A DNA stretch of 64,000 bases. Source: Hypoxylon rubiginosum (taxonomy: Eukaryota > Ascomycota > Sordariomycetes > Xylariales > Hypoxylaceae). Each line of letters starts with the position of its first letter. The first letter of the stretch is position 1. The stretch spans positions 3,100,001 to 3,164,000 of the forward strand of contig CADCXA010000025.1 of the NCBI GenBank assembly GCA_902806565.1. The letters are read 5' to 3'. A model generated the notes under the pieces. That model did no database searches and was not told where the DNA came from. It worked only from the letters and a program-made list of their open reading frames with translations. The position numbers were made by a program, and so were the translations under genes. Below, one piece after another: positions 24,630-37,102 of the stretch.

Positions 24630-25360
24630 TCAGACCATCATGACCGCACCCAGAATTGCCATCACGCCAACAGTGACCATAGCACTCAGGCCTCGGAATG
24701 AATCGCTCTTATTCGAGACACCGACGCTGGTGGCATGCTCATCGGGAGCGACAGAGGGATTGCCGAGCTGAGAAGTCAAGTCGGGGTCGGATGTGTACGT
24801 GGCCGTGACACCTGAGGCGTTGTGGCAATCTGCCGATCGGGGGACACTTCCCTCTACGAAGGTGACAGCGGAACACTATGGATGGAGAAGTACGTGGTTA
24901 GTGGAGCGCCAGGTAATAATGTGCGTAGTTCATAAAGCGATATGTGACATACCTGATAGAGAAGACCATCGGGAGCGTTGGCAACGACACCGAGAATGGC
25001 GGTCTGGCCGATGAACTCGTGAGGGATGGTGGCCGGATAAGTGCAGTAAGCACCGGCACCATTCTGCTGGAACTGAGGGTAGACTTCGGACCAGTTGCCT
25101 CCAGCGGTGAGGTCGGTGGTGATGCGGTACAGCCAGGTGGCCTCAGGGTGGGTGAGGGTGGTGTAGATCGTGTCGCCGTCAACATGGAACTCGGTGGCGT
25201 TCAGACCGTTAGGGGAGGGCGTGTAACCGCCGCAGGGGCCATCGCCCTCACCATCATCGTCGAAGGGCTGGATGGTGTCAGGCTGCAGGACCTTGAAGTG
25301 GGCATGAGCGCTGCCCGCAAGGAGCATCAACACCGTGGCGACAGATCCGACGGAAGGCAT
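24630..25360 (-). CDS. BIM1/X325-type LPMO-like copper protein, GPI-anchored
   Basis: Model: exons 25360-24953 and 24875-24630, 217 residues; phase-0 intron with donor GTATGT. The family resembles lytic polysaccharide monooxygenases but, where studied, lacks that activity; Cryptococcus Bim1 helps copper uptake. A signal peptide of 20 residues ends in SAHA and leaves His21 as the first mature residue. His71 is then mature position 51, matching the second copper-binding histidine described for X325 proteins, and Asp131 (PDGLLYQC) is a candidate for the acidic ligand. Four cysteines of the mature domain are seen at 43, 106, 137 and about 153. The C-terminal 25 residues (ending VGVMAILGAVMMV) form a GPI-attachment-like hydrophobic tail. 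The gene lies head-to-head with the metalloreductase gene at 27975. The family call is strong; the role in copper acquisition is inferred. Confidence 0.87.
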
Positions 25361-27974
25361 CGTGTCAATTCTTTATGTCTGACTGTTAGCTGCTTGGCTA
25401 AATAGATAGAGCAGGAGAAGCTTTGAGTAGTGAGTCTGTCGCATAGAATTGAAGACAATGGGACGGAAAGGTAAGGTCAGAGAGGAGGGGGAGAGGTCGT
25501 GGAAAGACGATATTGGCAGTGGTGCACGAAGAAGATCAGATACGGTACCATACCTCTTGGATGTAACTTGGAAAGAGACTTGAAAAGAGTAGTGACACAG
25601 CTTAGATGATAGCTATGTAGGTAGGGTTGATCTTGGTCACAAGAGGAGAGGGATGATTACCAAGTATGATGGCGATTTGTGATGTTTGATAGGTTAGGGT
25701 AGTTGAGTAGGAGTGAGTCTATGATCGTGACAAGGTGAAGTTGGTTCTCAGAAGAGGACTAAAGTCTGAAAGTCTGGACGATCAAAAGGTGTTGAAGGTG
25801 TTGAGGTGTTGGAGGATGTGAAAAGTGCTCAAGGCGGTAAAAAGGAAATTTATCTGAGTCTTGTACTGAATAATATCAAACATCTGGCGCGCCTTCCTTA
25901 TTTCCCGCCGTCCCTTCACGTATCTGGGGAAACACATGGAGAGCCTGGGCCTTCCCTGAGCAATTTGAGGACCTTAGCGGCCTGCAGTTGTATGTACTAC
26001 ATGTACTTATATTATGTACCTACAGTAGGTACCTTTCTAACTCCCGCTCCTCCCTGAGAGGCCTGAGAGACCTTGCACGAGAAGCGCTAGTAGACTAATA
26101 CCGTGCAGGTAACCCAGTGACTGTTGCTCCGAAACGTGCTCTCGTTCCAACGTTCCAGCCCCGTCAAGGCGCCAAAACCACCAGCCTACGCGATACAGGC
26201 ACAGATACAGGTACATACATTGTGCACATCCATACTTTCCTATTTGCGTAATTCAGGGTGTTAGTCAAAGGTCCAACCTTTCACCGGGGAGACGTTCATG
26301 ACGCGACTGATGACGATATGGATGTTTATAAATAAACCTTCATAATGTCACCTCAAAGATCTGAACTCTTTGTACAGATAAAAGCAACCTTTGATCTCAA
26401 CTTGTCAACTTGTCAGGTCCTCGATGCTACATAGGATAGATACATTATGGTACTGTACCAGGCATAGTACATCCGTAAGGGAGGTACTAAGATACTATTT
26501 GTGGTACGTGAAGTTATGGGATCGCTTATAATTGGCTCTTTCTGTTAGCGATGGCTGCGATGGTGTTCGGTGGCGTGGTTTTTAAGAGTGTGGGGTTTCC
26601 TGCAAGCTCTATCTTGATATCTTGGTCCCTGGGATCGCTTCTATTACAGGGGCTCACCCCACCTATTACAAGGGCGGATACAAGGTAACAAGAGCTATTA
26701 CAAGGGAGGCCTTACCCGATTCCCCAGTACCGGGCCATCTAATCTTGCCCCACCTGATTTCTTCTGCCTCTGAGTGGTGGGCCTCTACCAATTGAGGCTA
26801 TTTGAGCACGTTGAGGTGCAAGGGTAGGCCAGTCTAAGGGACCTTTACCTTAAAGACTGTTCCAGATTCAAATAGCGGGGAGTTTGGGGAGTAGCATTAG
26901 TCGCATTAACACCAGATACCTGCGCCTAACCTCCCTGCCACCTTGGTACACATACCTACATGTAGGTCGGTAGGAGGCATGTATAGCTTAGATACACATG
27001 TTAGTCGGTGTGTGAATTAGGGGGTTCGAACAAAGGTGCGTATGAAGATGTAGGACGGAGACAGAATGACTGTTTTGCAATTTTACAAGTGCTACACTGG
27101 ACAGACCGCTTCTTATTATACGATACACAGTAGGGATACCAATAACAAACATAGCCCATGATATCTGTTGGATGTGATGTCTTCGTGGCACAATGTTCTG
27201 CCCTGTGATGCCCTACTACGTGCATGCATGCAAGCACCTGGGCGCCTTTTGTCGGTATCGAGATAATACAAACTGTGTGTAATTACATATTGTTGTAGAT
27301 TGTAGATACGTACATGTACATAGATACCAGATAGCCGAACAAATCCATCGCGGGAGCCTCATATTGAGTACATGTAGAGAGGGGGAGGGGGAGGAAAGAC
27401 ACAGGTACATACACGTACGTACCTTAGCCTATGATGCATGTATAAGGACAAGGTTTCGGCTACCCAGCAAAGACGTGGGTATGCAAGTTCGGATTCTTTC
27501 ATCACAAATTCATCCACCGACCTGGTTACTGTTCTATCTTTGCCTCCTTCCTGCAATCCACTAGCCTCGCATTGTCGACCTCGTGCCTACTGCCCGTCTT
27601 TTGTTTCTCTACCTTGTCTCTGGGTAGACATGGTACCTTACCTAACCCTCTAATTTCCAACTCCAACGTTCAACGATACCTTTTACACGGAACTACGCCT
27701 CGACAACCAAGGCCAACCGTCGATATTCGTTGCAATACCTGTCCACCGAATTTTGAACCTACAGGAAAAACTACTTGATCAGATCATCGTCGGATTGAAA
27801 TCGTGTCAATCCTAACTGGTGTTGATTTGCAATGCCCTCGCACCTCTCTCATCGCCCTCCTACGTTCGACGCTCTGTGTTTAACTACCTAGCCTGCGCGT
27901 TACCGGTTTCGCGCTCTTGTGTGCACGTTTGGCAACCTAGTTTAAGAGAAAGAAGGCAAAGAAACTACCTCAAG
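25361..27974. promoter_or_regulatory. Divergent intergenic region of BIM1-like and metalloreductase genes
   Basis: This 2.6-kb head-to-head spacer should hold both promoters. It includes repeated TATTACAAGGG-like words at about 26685-26710, several TACATGTA/GTACATGTA steps (about 25998 and 27310), and no recognisable gene. I saw no exact TTTGCTCA copper-response element. A one-mismatch TGAGCAAT lies near 25957. Confidence 0.45.
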
Positions 27975-29949
27975 ATGGATATGGGAGGTATGGACATGGG
28001 GGGCGAGTCCATGAGTCCTGGCGACATGGAGACAACCAACAGGACCTACGCCAAAAGCTACTGGTATTTCATCGCAACCGCCCTCGCACTCTTTCTTATT
28101 ACCAGAACCATCAACTTCGCGCAGAATTGGTCGAGGTAAGCTGTCATTATGGTTGGGAGAGATGCCGAAATATTATCTCCGGACTTCCTTTACACCAACC
28201 CTTCACATTGACCCTTTACACTGACCCTTTACACTTAGATTACGCCGATCGAAAACCCATTCGGTAAAGTTCCCTACGAAGCCAACATCCGTATTCTCGC
28301 AGCTATGGGCCACCTTGACTGCTGTCGCTAGGGAGATGACCTATCCACAGTTCTACGTCCCCATTCGAGGCCTATCATGGATGACGCCTCCTCCCATGGG
28401 TCGCATTTACATCCTCCTAGTCTACTGGGCTGTCATCATCTACATGATGGTCAAGGACGCCGTGATCGTGGACGTGAACTTCTACGAAAGGATTGGGTAC
28501 CGTAACGCCTGGGTCACAGTTACGCAGGTTCCTTTCCTCTACCTCCTCGCCTCTCGAGCCAACGTCATCGCATTTATCGTCGGCATGAGCTACGAGAGAT
28601 TGAATTGGCTTCACAGATGGGTAGCCCGAACTATGTTCGTCACCGCTACAGTTCACGGCTTTCACTTTTGGACTGGCTGGGTCCAGGCCGAAATCGTCGC
28701 CGACGAGCTTAGTATGATGCCTATGGTTAAATATGGGTTTGGTGCTTGGGGGATTCTATTGTGGATGACAATCACGTCGTTCAAGCCGTTTCGGTCTATG
28801 GCGTATGAACTATTCGTCCTCCAGCACGTCCTGGCCGCCATCATCTTCTTGTGGCTCATCTACGTTCACGTCCCTAAGAACGCTAGATACAATGTCTGGT
28901 TCGCAATCGCCGCACTATGCTTCGATCGCGCTTTTCGTCTCGGGCTCCTTTTCTGGCAGAACATCAAGTTGCGCGCGAACCGCTCATGTTGCGAAGGCGC
29001 TCAGTGGATTGGTCACCAGACACAGCTCTCTCCAGTAGGCGAGTCCATGACGGTACTGACTATCAAAGATGTCCACTTCAAATGGAAGCCTGGACAGCAT
29101 CTCTACCTATGGCTTCCCGGAGTGGCGCCCTTCGAAGCACATCCGTACACCATCGCCTCCGCTCATCAGATGCCAGAAACTTGTATCTGCAACAGCATCC
29201 AGCTAGTCATTCGAGCGCATTCGGGCTTCTCGAAGCGACTTAACCGACTTGCGCGAAAGTTGGAGTCGTCAGGAAAGAAGCAGACTCTAACATCGTTGGT
29301 AGTAGGCCCTTATGGTCATCCAACCCGATGGGATATTTTCGAGACCTTGGTGCTCATCTCAGCATCGACTGGTGCATCGTACACACTGCCGATTCTGGAG
29401 AGCGTGTTACATTCCAATTCAGCATCATGCATCAAACGAGTGGACTTTCTACTGGCAGCTAGACAGGGTGAGGAGATTGGATTCTACCACGAACGCCTGC
29501 ACGAAGCCATCGAGAAGGCCAAGTCCATGGGAATTGAATTGGACGTGCACATTGCTGTGACTGGCAATGGACAATTAGCTGTCGTGCCATTTCCATCGTC
29601 TTCGGTATCTACAGCAAGCCAGGAAAAGCAAACATTCGAAGAGGATTTCAAGGGCTCGTCGAACGTGGAAGGAGTCGTCCAACCATTGATGGGTCGATCA
29701 CGAAGACGCCTCTCCGGCACGAGTGCCGACTCGCACATCCATCATTCGGCATCGCGACCTGACGTATCTGATTTCATCAGGACCGCGGTCGAGGCCACGG
29801 GAGGAGAGACGGGAGTGGTAGTATGCGGTGGACAGTCCCTGGTTGCTAAGGTGAGGACGAGTGTCGCCAAGCTGAGCGACGAACGTGCCGTACACAAAGG
29901 CACCGATGCTCAGGGAATCTACTTGCATGTGGAAGAGTATTGTTTCTGA
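27975..29949 (+). CDS. Ferric/cupric reductase transmembrane protein (FRE family)
   Basis: Model: exons 27975-28135 and 28239-29949, 623 residues. The enzyme passes electrons from NADPH through FAD and two hemes to extracellular Fe(III) or Cu(II) before uptake. The N-terminus MDMGGMDMGGESM is Met-rich like copper-binding extracellular segments. One membrane helix is encoded in exon 1 (about 29-45). The ferric-reductase domain follows, with heme histidines in HRWVARTMFVTATVHGFHF and in ELFVLQHVLAAIIFLWLIYVH. The FAD motif HPYTIAS, the NADPH-side GPYG and a C-terminal VVVCGG are present. A Ser-rich insertion of about 90 residues lies between the last two NAD-binding elements (PFPSSSVSTAS to the HIHHSASR region). 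The start is the first in-frame ATG. The intron ends in a tandem CTGACCCTTTACA repeat. The gene diverges from the BIM1-like gene, which suggests shared metal-dependent control. Confidence 0.93.
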
Positions 29950-32222
29950 TGAGGAAGTTGAGAGAGGATATTCATACGAATGGCAGGCGTCGACGGAGAA
30001 TTGCTTCAACTACGAACAACGAACACGCCATGTTCGGGATTTGCTACATGGCTACTAGCAGGCCTCGATTCTCGGTATAGATAGGCAATTAATGTATAAA
30101 GGCCCTTAATGACTACGCAGATGATCCAGTTACTTCATTCATTTCCCTCGTGATTGTTATTTGGGTATGGAGCTGAATGTTCATCGTCATATCGATGGTT
30201 CCGACTTGATTCTGCCGAAGTATGAGCGAAGCCCTATCGATCACTGCAACAGTGGCACTCGGATCAGGTAGCAGCCCGCATAGGTAATACTTGTAAGTCT
30301 TTGACGCGTGTCTGCCGTACCGTAGCTATCATTGCGTCTACGAAAATGGGTACTATGTGTGCTACACGGCATGGCGCATCAGGTGGAGGGGACAGATGCA
30401 ACGGGGGACTGCCCGCTTCACGATGTTTGCTTTCGGGTTCGATGTAAAGGGGGAACTAGGTAATCCAAGTACTGATCTGGACATTGATTGGTCCGTCGTT
30501 CTTACTAGGTAAGGCTCCTGTTTGGCATTGGAGGTTAGGTTACTGAGGTCACTACCTCATATCGTCACGTCTATTGCCTTCAGCAACCTAACTACTTCTA
30601 GAGTTCTTGATCTTCTGCTTGTTGATAGCATCGGTATGCGCCGTCGTGCGTAGCTTGCTCCTAGACCAATAACTGTAGCGGGAGCTCGTGTGTTCCGTTC
30701 GTTGGCTGCTGGCTGTCATAGAAATGTGCACATTTTCATTTGTTGGTTTGGCCGCCCCAACCTACCTGACATAACAGCAGGCACATGCATGCGCATTCGG
30801 TAGGTATGCACCATGTTCAGTCGCCTACATCTGTCATCTGCAGCGGACTTTGTACGTAGACGCAGGGGAGTGCGTCGAATCTAGCTGTCCAGACGTTGGC
30901 GAGAGGGGGGAGCCCAGATGTGATAAGATGTTGACGAATCGGGGAAATGTAGGATGGGGGAGGCATTGCGCATGCGTTAGCCGACGCCTCTTTAATCCTT
31001 ATGACGATTCTGGCAAAGCGTTCGAGTCACTTATGGTCTGATTCATCATCTTCTGTCGCGACAAGAACTGTTAATCGCGCTTTCGATGTCCCTCCCTTTC
31101 CTAATCTCGATCCGGACTGCTTCGATTAAAATTATGCTCGCCCTTACCGACGAATTAAGGTGAGCAACCAACAGTCTTTGAATCCTCATCGCTCTCTCAA
31201 CATACCGTCGGTATAATCGGTATAATAGCATTATTACGTATAGGTAGAGTCATCCTCGCGATGGCGTCGGCGATGACGATGGCGTGGTGATTGAGACGCG
31301 ATGGCTCAGAGCTAACGGGCTTGGCTAATATGTACGTCGACGCTTCGACGCGTCGCTGATGAAGAAGACGACGACGACATACGTTCGTGCTTGCGAACAT
31401 GCGTTCGTCCTTGCGGATTGAATCCTCGGGCCGGCCGAGCCAAGCTAGCCTGCGGCGACTTTTGACGTCCTATTCGAAGGATCCCCGAGGTTCGGTAATC
31501 CTACGCCCAGATAACGAACCCCTGAAGTAGACTGGTAGAAGGGCGCGCTTGTTACGAAACCGATCGGCATCTTACTTTCAAGTAATAGCTAGCCCTGACA
31601 GGTCGCCTCGATAGCCAATGATGTATGAATCCAAACGACAGCTCTGACGCCATAGGCGACCGAGTTCATCATATCGTAAGCGAGTTATACGGCTTTGACC
31701 ACGTTGTTGAACGGACTGCATGCTTGCCTATAGGACTCCGGCGTGGCCTGATCGTACTTGAACTGGCCATCGTGCTGATGCGATATGCCATACCTACATA
31801 CGTTTTTAGCTCTGGCATGATACGTCAGCCTCACTACAAATCTGGGTATCAACAGAGGTGGGATGAGGCTTTGCTGGAATATTGGAAGCGCACGTGGGAT
31901 GATTGCGTCTTAGTGAGGCCCAGCTAAGGTACGTATGTAGGTACATGTAAGCTTCGCCGTAGACGGATCGGGAGTCTTAACGCCATCGCAGATATACTCG
32001 CATTAGCTACCGACTTGTTGGATCTAGCCGTCGCCACGATCCATAGCGTCTTGGTGTAGTACGGGATGTCGGTTTTGAGACATGCCGTTATCCCGCTGTT
32101 CCGGTAGTTTAGACTCACGGTGGACAGGAGTCGATCATGAACCCGGAAATTAATTCTTCGCCTTTTGAGAGTTGCCCAAGTGGGTATGTATTACCTACCT
32201 ACATAATCCATCGATGGCTTGC

Positions 32223-32250
32223 CTCGATGGGCTCGATGGGCTCGATGGGC
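32223..32250. repeat. CTCGATGGG 9-bp tandem repeat
   Basis: Three tandem copies are seen directly. Confidence 0.9.
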
Positions 32251-32527
32251 TTTCGGGAATGATGGAAGACCTTAGTAAGAGTCGACATGTAAACCATGCG
32301 CCTTGGCTGGGGTGCATGATGGTGTTGCACAGCAGACTTCGGACATTTGGCATGGCCAACTCGATCTCGCTCCTTTAAGGTGATGCTTAGAATATCACCC
32401 ACGTTTAGTTGAGAGACTTCGGACCCGAATATGCTTGGCCTTTTTCACCATGGACGAATTGACTCTTTGCTAATTTTTATGGTTGGAGGTTAGGATCAAT
32501 TAGTTTGCTAGGGGGTAATGTAGGTAA

Positions 32528-32560
32528 GGAATAGGAATAGGAATAGAAATAGAAATAGGA
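32528..32560. repeat. GGAATA/GAAATA hexanucleotide repeat
   Basis: Five to six copies of GGAATA grade into GAAATA. Confidence 0.9.
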
Positions 32561-35012
32561 ACGGCTGATACTCATACCGATGCTTACCGCGTCTAATTGA
32601 AGATGTCCTTTTTGGAGTGAGACATGTTTGAAAAGCACCTAATAGTTGGTGTAGGTACGCGAAACCGGTGATAATCTACTTTCGTACCATTCAATCGGAT
32701 TTATGCTACATGTACGTAATGTGGCGCTTCCTAGTATGAAAGGGATCGAATTGATGGCGCGAATTAGATATTAACTAATAGTATGAGTGCCGATCGTGAC
32801 ACATGTACTACCTAACTAGCAGACTCGCAAGAGTAGAACCGCCAAAGCTATTTCGGAAATACATACCTACACTAGTATGTAGTACTAGAGGCACGAATAT
32901 GAAGATACGAAGATGCAAAAATACGAAAATACGAAAAATACCAGTCTACTCCGGAATCTACATAGTAGTGCATGTACAGAAAGACGACAGCGCAAAGGGG
33001 GACAGGGGATATGTCCGCGGGGAACATGGTGCCAATCCCCGACGAGCGATGATCGTTTTGGTTTTCTCATGCTTTCATGCTTTCATGCTTCAGCCCAAGT
33101 TCAGCTCTTTCCAGCTGGAAATGTGGCAAGCTCACTGGCCGGATCTTAAACATTCTAACCATTCTTAACGAATAATCGACCCAACGGTCTGGACGGGCAC
33201 TATATCTCTAAGACCAAGGGACCCTTGCTTAACCGAATACCAAGACCCCGCCCAGCCGCCACTACAACTAGGTACCTAAGCCAAGGGCCCTAGCCATATT
33301 AACTTTTTAGCCTCAAGTGTCCTACAAAAAAGCCACCGGACAACTGCACACACGCCCTGACGCTCTACGCTCACTGGCCTAATCTAAAGACTGAAGCACA
33401 GCGCAAGATTCTTGATATATGCTCCGCCGGAACTAGCGAATTCTCACTCGCCGATTCTTGCAGACACGACTGGGGTCTGAAAGGACTGAGGACTTGAAAA
33501 GGTGAAGTTTTAGGGACCAGACCTATACTACATACATAATAACCTACCTGGTAGTTTGGTAAGGTGGCTTGGGGATTCCTGCAGAGTGCTAAGCGAACAG
33601 GCCATATCAACAATTGTTACCTAGGACCGTTGACGCCACATGTCTCTTCCAAGCTTCGTTGTTCTTTTTCCGTTGATTTTCGGTTTGCCAGACCAACCAT
33701 GCGACTCGCCGTCCTACATTGGGTCATCCGCTTGACGATATCACATCTTTCTACTCCTAGAATTTCCATGCAATTGGCCGCGTCCAATGCAATTCTCGGC
33801 TTTGGCTTGGTCTTATCTCTACCCCATGTTGTCTACCTACCTGGTAGGCACGCTACATCTTACATATCACATCTCACACTTTGACTCTCCGACAACAGCC
33901 CTGTCGATATTCACGCGAGACACGATTCAGTACTATGTATGGTCCTAGATTGGCCAGACGGGGCTTGACGGTATGAGCGGGTGAGCTAACCGGTCATTTT
34001 TCATCCACACCAGCTCCAGCTTGTTCGTCTCATTAGCTGAGGCTTATCCTTCATTAGGAAGAACGACGCAACCATCAGATGAGTCCCCGATAATTCGCAC
34101 GTGCTAGCTATCCTAGCTGTCCTAGCTGTCCAGGACAACATAGCGCAACCATGCTATTCGCGACAAGGGGCAAGGGGCAAGGCAACAAGTTCTGTTTCCA
34201 CCTCGGCTGAACCTTTTGTGACGCTGCATTCATTTTCCGCCCCCGTTACAACCACTGGCATCGGACCGAGTTAGGTCCAGTCGGTATCAGTATGGCCAAT
34301 GGTGTGTCTCCCCTCGACGAGAATACTGCAAACCTTATAGGTCCTGCCTTAAGGTGCTGCAGCTGGTTCTCTTCATACTACCTGTTTTCTTCGAGCCTTC
34401 TTCCTAGTCCTCTCAGGACAAGAAGAGTAGGCTAGACATGTTGGAACCTGCATATCTGCACGGTAAGCTTGGCTAGGTTGGGGGTCCCGATATACTATTT
34501 TGGTTGGACCCACGATACATAACACGCAAATCTTATCTCAGACGGTCATGCTATGTCTGACATCCCCTGGCTGCGAACCCCGACGCTATATTCCTATTTT
34601 GTGTCAGTATCAGCGTATATTCTCTTAGCCGGGTCGTGTACTCCTCGTCGTGAGACATGCTGAATCGCGACATTCCAGGCCACGCCGGGATGCTAGCTGC
34701 AGCTGCGCACCAATGGCCGTTTTTCATTAGATCTGGTAGGTAGGGTTGCAATCTTGGCTGGGCCACCCCCCCTCTATGGTAGGGATAAATCTCTCCCTTG
34801 AGGCTTTAGGATCATCATGTCATATCATCGAGTGGTAAGGCTCGTCGGTCCATTTTGGAAAACGAAAGCCAGTTCGATTGTCTTAAAAGACCACCGAAGG
34901 GCCATGCACCCACCCCCTACTTCTTAAATCTCCAGCACCCTCTTGGCGATCCATCCTATTTATTGCACCGCCGCCTGTCTACCAGGTTCATCAACCTCAA
35001 CAGCTCCTGAAC

Positions 35013-37102
35013 ATGGCGGCTACCGCTTGGCTTGTGTTTTCCTCTCTGCTGTTGTGTCTATTGTACTTGACGAGTAGAGTACGAGATAGACGTAGAATCC
35101 CGCCAGGTGCTCGACCACTGCCCGGACCGAAGTGTTAGTCCATGATGCCCTCCTGAACCCCCGTGAATCCATGACAACTCGCAAAGCCATCATCTCTGAC
35201 CATACTTAGCACTCCCCATTATCGGCCGTGTACACGATGTTCCCAAAGAATCGACCTGGCTAAAGTTTCATGAGTGGAGTAAAGAATATGGCCCGATATA
35301 TCAAACCGAGATGTTCGGCTCCGTCCACGTTTGGATTTCGTCGGAGGGTGTCGCGAACGATCTGCTCTCGCGCCGAGCCATCAACTACTCGGACCGGCCA
35401 CAGATCCCTAATCTTCCAGACAACCGAACGAGCGGCCATTATCTTGCACTCTCTGGACGAAATGGTAGGCCGATACGGAATGGTAAAGAGCTATCCCTTG
35501 CTAATGAACATTACAGACACTTGGAAGCGTCAACGGAAGCTTTGCCAACAGCTGATGGCTGTATCCGCTAATGCCTTACTGCACGATTACCCAGCGAAAG
35601 AGCGAGATCGCTTCTTGTTCTTGCTTTCGCGGGATCCATCGCAGTACAGAGAATATATCGAGCAGTTTACATCGCGTACCGTCTCTCGCCTTTCATGGGG
35701 TAGCCCACATCCCGCCAAGCTTCTGCGAGTGACCACTTTTGGCCTCCTCGAGTCTATTTCTCCGTCAGGTGCCCTTCCGAACGTTATCTCCTGGCTCATG
35801 CATATCCCGACCTTCCTCAGTCCCTGGAAGCAGAAAGAGAATGCCAGACACGAGCTCGAAGCAGGGCTCCTCAAGGGAAACGTACAATACGTGCACGATC
35901 GCATCAACGAAGGCAACGCCGAACCGAGCTTCGTGCGCACTTTCATCGATAGTCTAAGCCGCCCCAGCGACAAGAGTAAATGGGGCGACGAAGCCGAGGC
36001 CACGTACGTCGTCGGTCAGATGGCCATCGCCGGAGCCCTGACGATTGGCAGCCCAATCCAGAGCTTTATCCTCGCCATGCTACATTATCCTGACTGGCAG
36101 AAGAAGATCCAAGACGAGATCGATACCGTATGCGAAGGAAGATGCCCCGAATGGGATGAACGCGAAAAACTGCCGTTACTCCGTGCTGTCGTCAAGGAAG
36201 TCATCCGGTGGCGCCCACCCGTCCCCACAGGTAAGCTCCCATCCGGCAGGGTGTCTCGCAAGCTACCATATAGGGACTGATACTTTCCGCTTTGCCGTCG
36301 CTGACTACTCTCAAAGGAATTCCACATGCGATCGAAAATGACGATGTTTATGAAGGCTACTTCATCCCGGCGGGCGCTACCATCCACGCACTTGAATGGT
36401 AGGTCTATTATGTTACACTAGTTGCTGTTTCGTGAAACCCAAGTCTGACCGGCTTACAGGGCCATTACCCGCGATGAAGCAATCTACCCGGACGCAGACG
36501 CATTTAATCCTGCCAGATGGTTGGAACCCAAGTATCCCACCTACAGAGAGCCATTGACTCTACATCCGAACCTGAATGGATTCAGCCAGTTCGGTTTCGG
36601 CCGTCGCACATGCCAAGGTATTCCGATTGTGGACCAGGACCTGTTCCTCACCATGGGCGGCATGGCGTGGGCATTTAACATGACAAAGAAGCGCCGAGCG
36701 GACGGGAGTGAAGTGCCGGTACACTGGAACGAATATACGCCTCTGCTCATCGCTAAACCGGCACCGTTCGAGTTCGACGCCGTAGTGCGCAGTGAAAAGA
36801 AAGCCGCAATGCTGGAACAGATGTGGGAGACGGGCAAGGGAGAGGACGACGAAGAGGAAGAAAGGAATAGGCTAGTAGAGCAGTCCGATAAAAGTAAAAG
36901 AAGGGACGATCTCTTATCACAGAACGAGGATGACGGGGCCAGCGACCGCGGCAGCGAGACTAGCGCCGCGGCAGGCTCTCTTACGGAGTCGGTTGGATCC
37001 GTTAGCACGGGTTCAGACAGTGATGTCGGGGAATCAGATGGCTCGACACCTGGACCTGAACTAAAACGCAGGACGTTTGTACCATTAAAAGTAGATCAGT
37101 GA
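35013..37102 (+). CDS. Cytochrome P450 monooxygenase with acidic C-terminal extension
   Basis: Model: exons 35013-35133, 35210-35464, 35517-36230, 36317-36398 and 36460-37102, 604 residues. All four joins restore P450-like sequence, for example GRNDTWKRQRKL across intron 2 and LEWAITRD across intron 4. A membrane-anchor helix covers residues 5-20, followed by the proline hinge (IPPGARPLPGP). The ExxR motif is within KEVIRWRPP and the heme-binding loop is FGFGRRTCQG with Cys442. The oxygen-binding helix I reads AGALTIGS, which lacks the usual acidic residue before the threonine. Residues from about 516 to 604 are a hydrophilic Glu/Asp/Ser-rich tail absent from typical P450s of about 520 residues. 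The opening resembles fungal families acting on polyketides (O-methylsterigmatocystin oxidoreductase-like). No biosynthetic core gene is nearby, so the substrate is unknown. Confidence 0.93.

Larger units (their letters stand above)
29950..35012. other. 5-kb gene-free spacer
   Basis: This is the longest stretch without a recognised internal gene. The best frame, 31625-31927 (+), encodes 100 residues with no motif and poor coding character. Simple repeats occur at 32223-32250 (CTCGATGGG) and 32528-32560 (GGAATA), and a CTAGCTGTC repeat lies near 34112-34131. The last 200 bases are the likely P450 promoter. Confidence 0.55.

Noticed and set aside
25361..27974. Search for Mac1/Cuf1-type TTTGCTCA elements
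   Set aside because: No exact copy was seen by eye; only a one-mismatch word near 25957, which is not evidence.
31625..31927. 100-codon plus-strand frame
   Set aside because: No motif, no plausible splice partner and isolated in a 5-kb gene-free spacer.
35270..35516. Reading of the P450 from an ATG-started frame that bypasses intron 2
   Set aside because: The first 80 codons are in the wrong frame for P450 conservation. Splicing 35465-35516 restores it.
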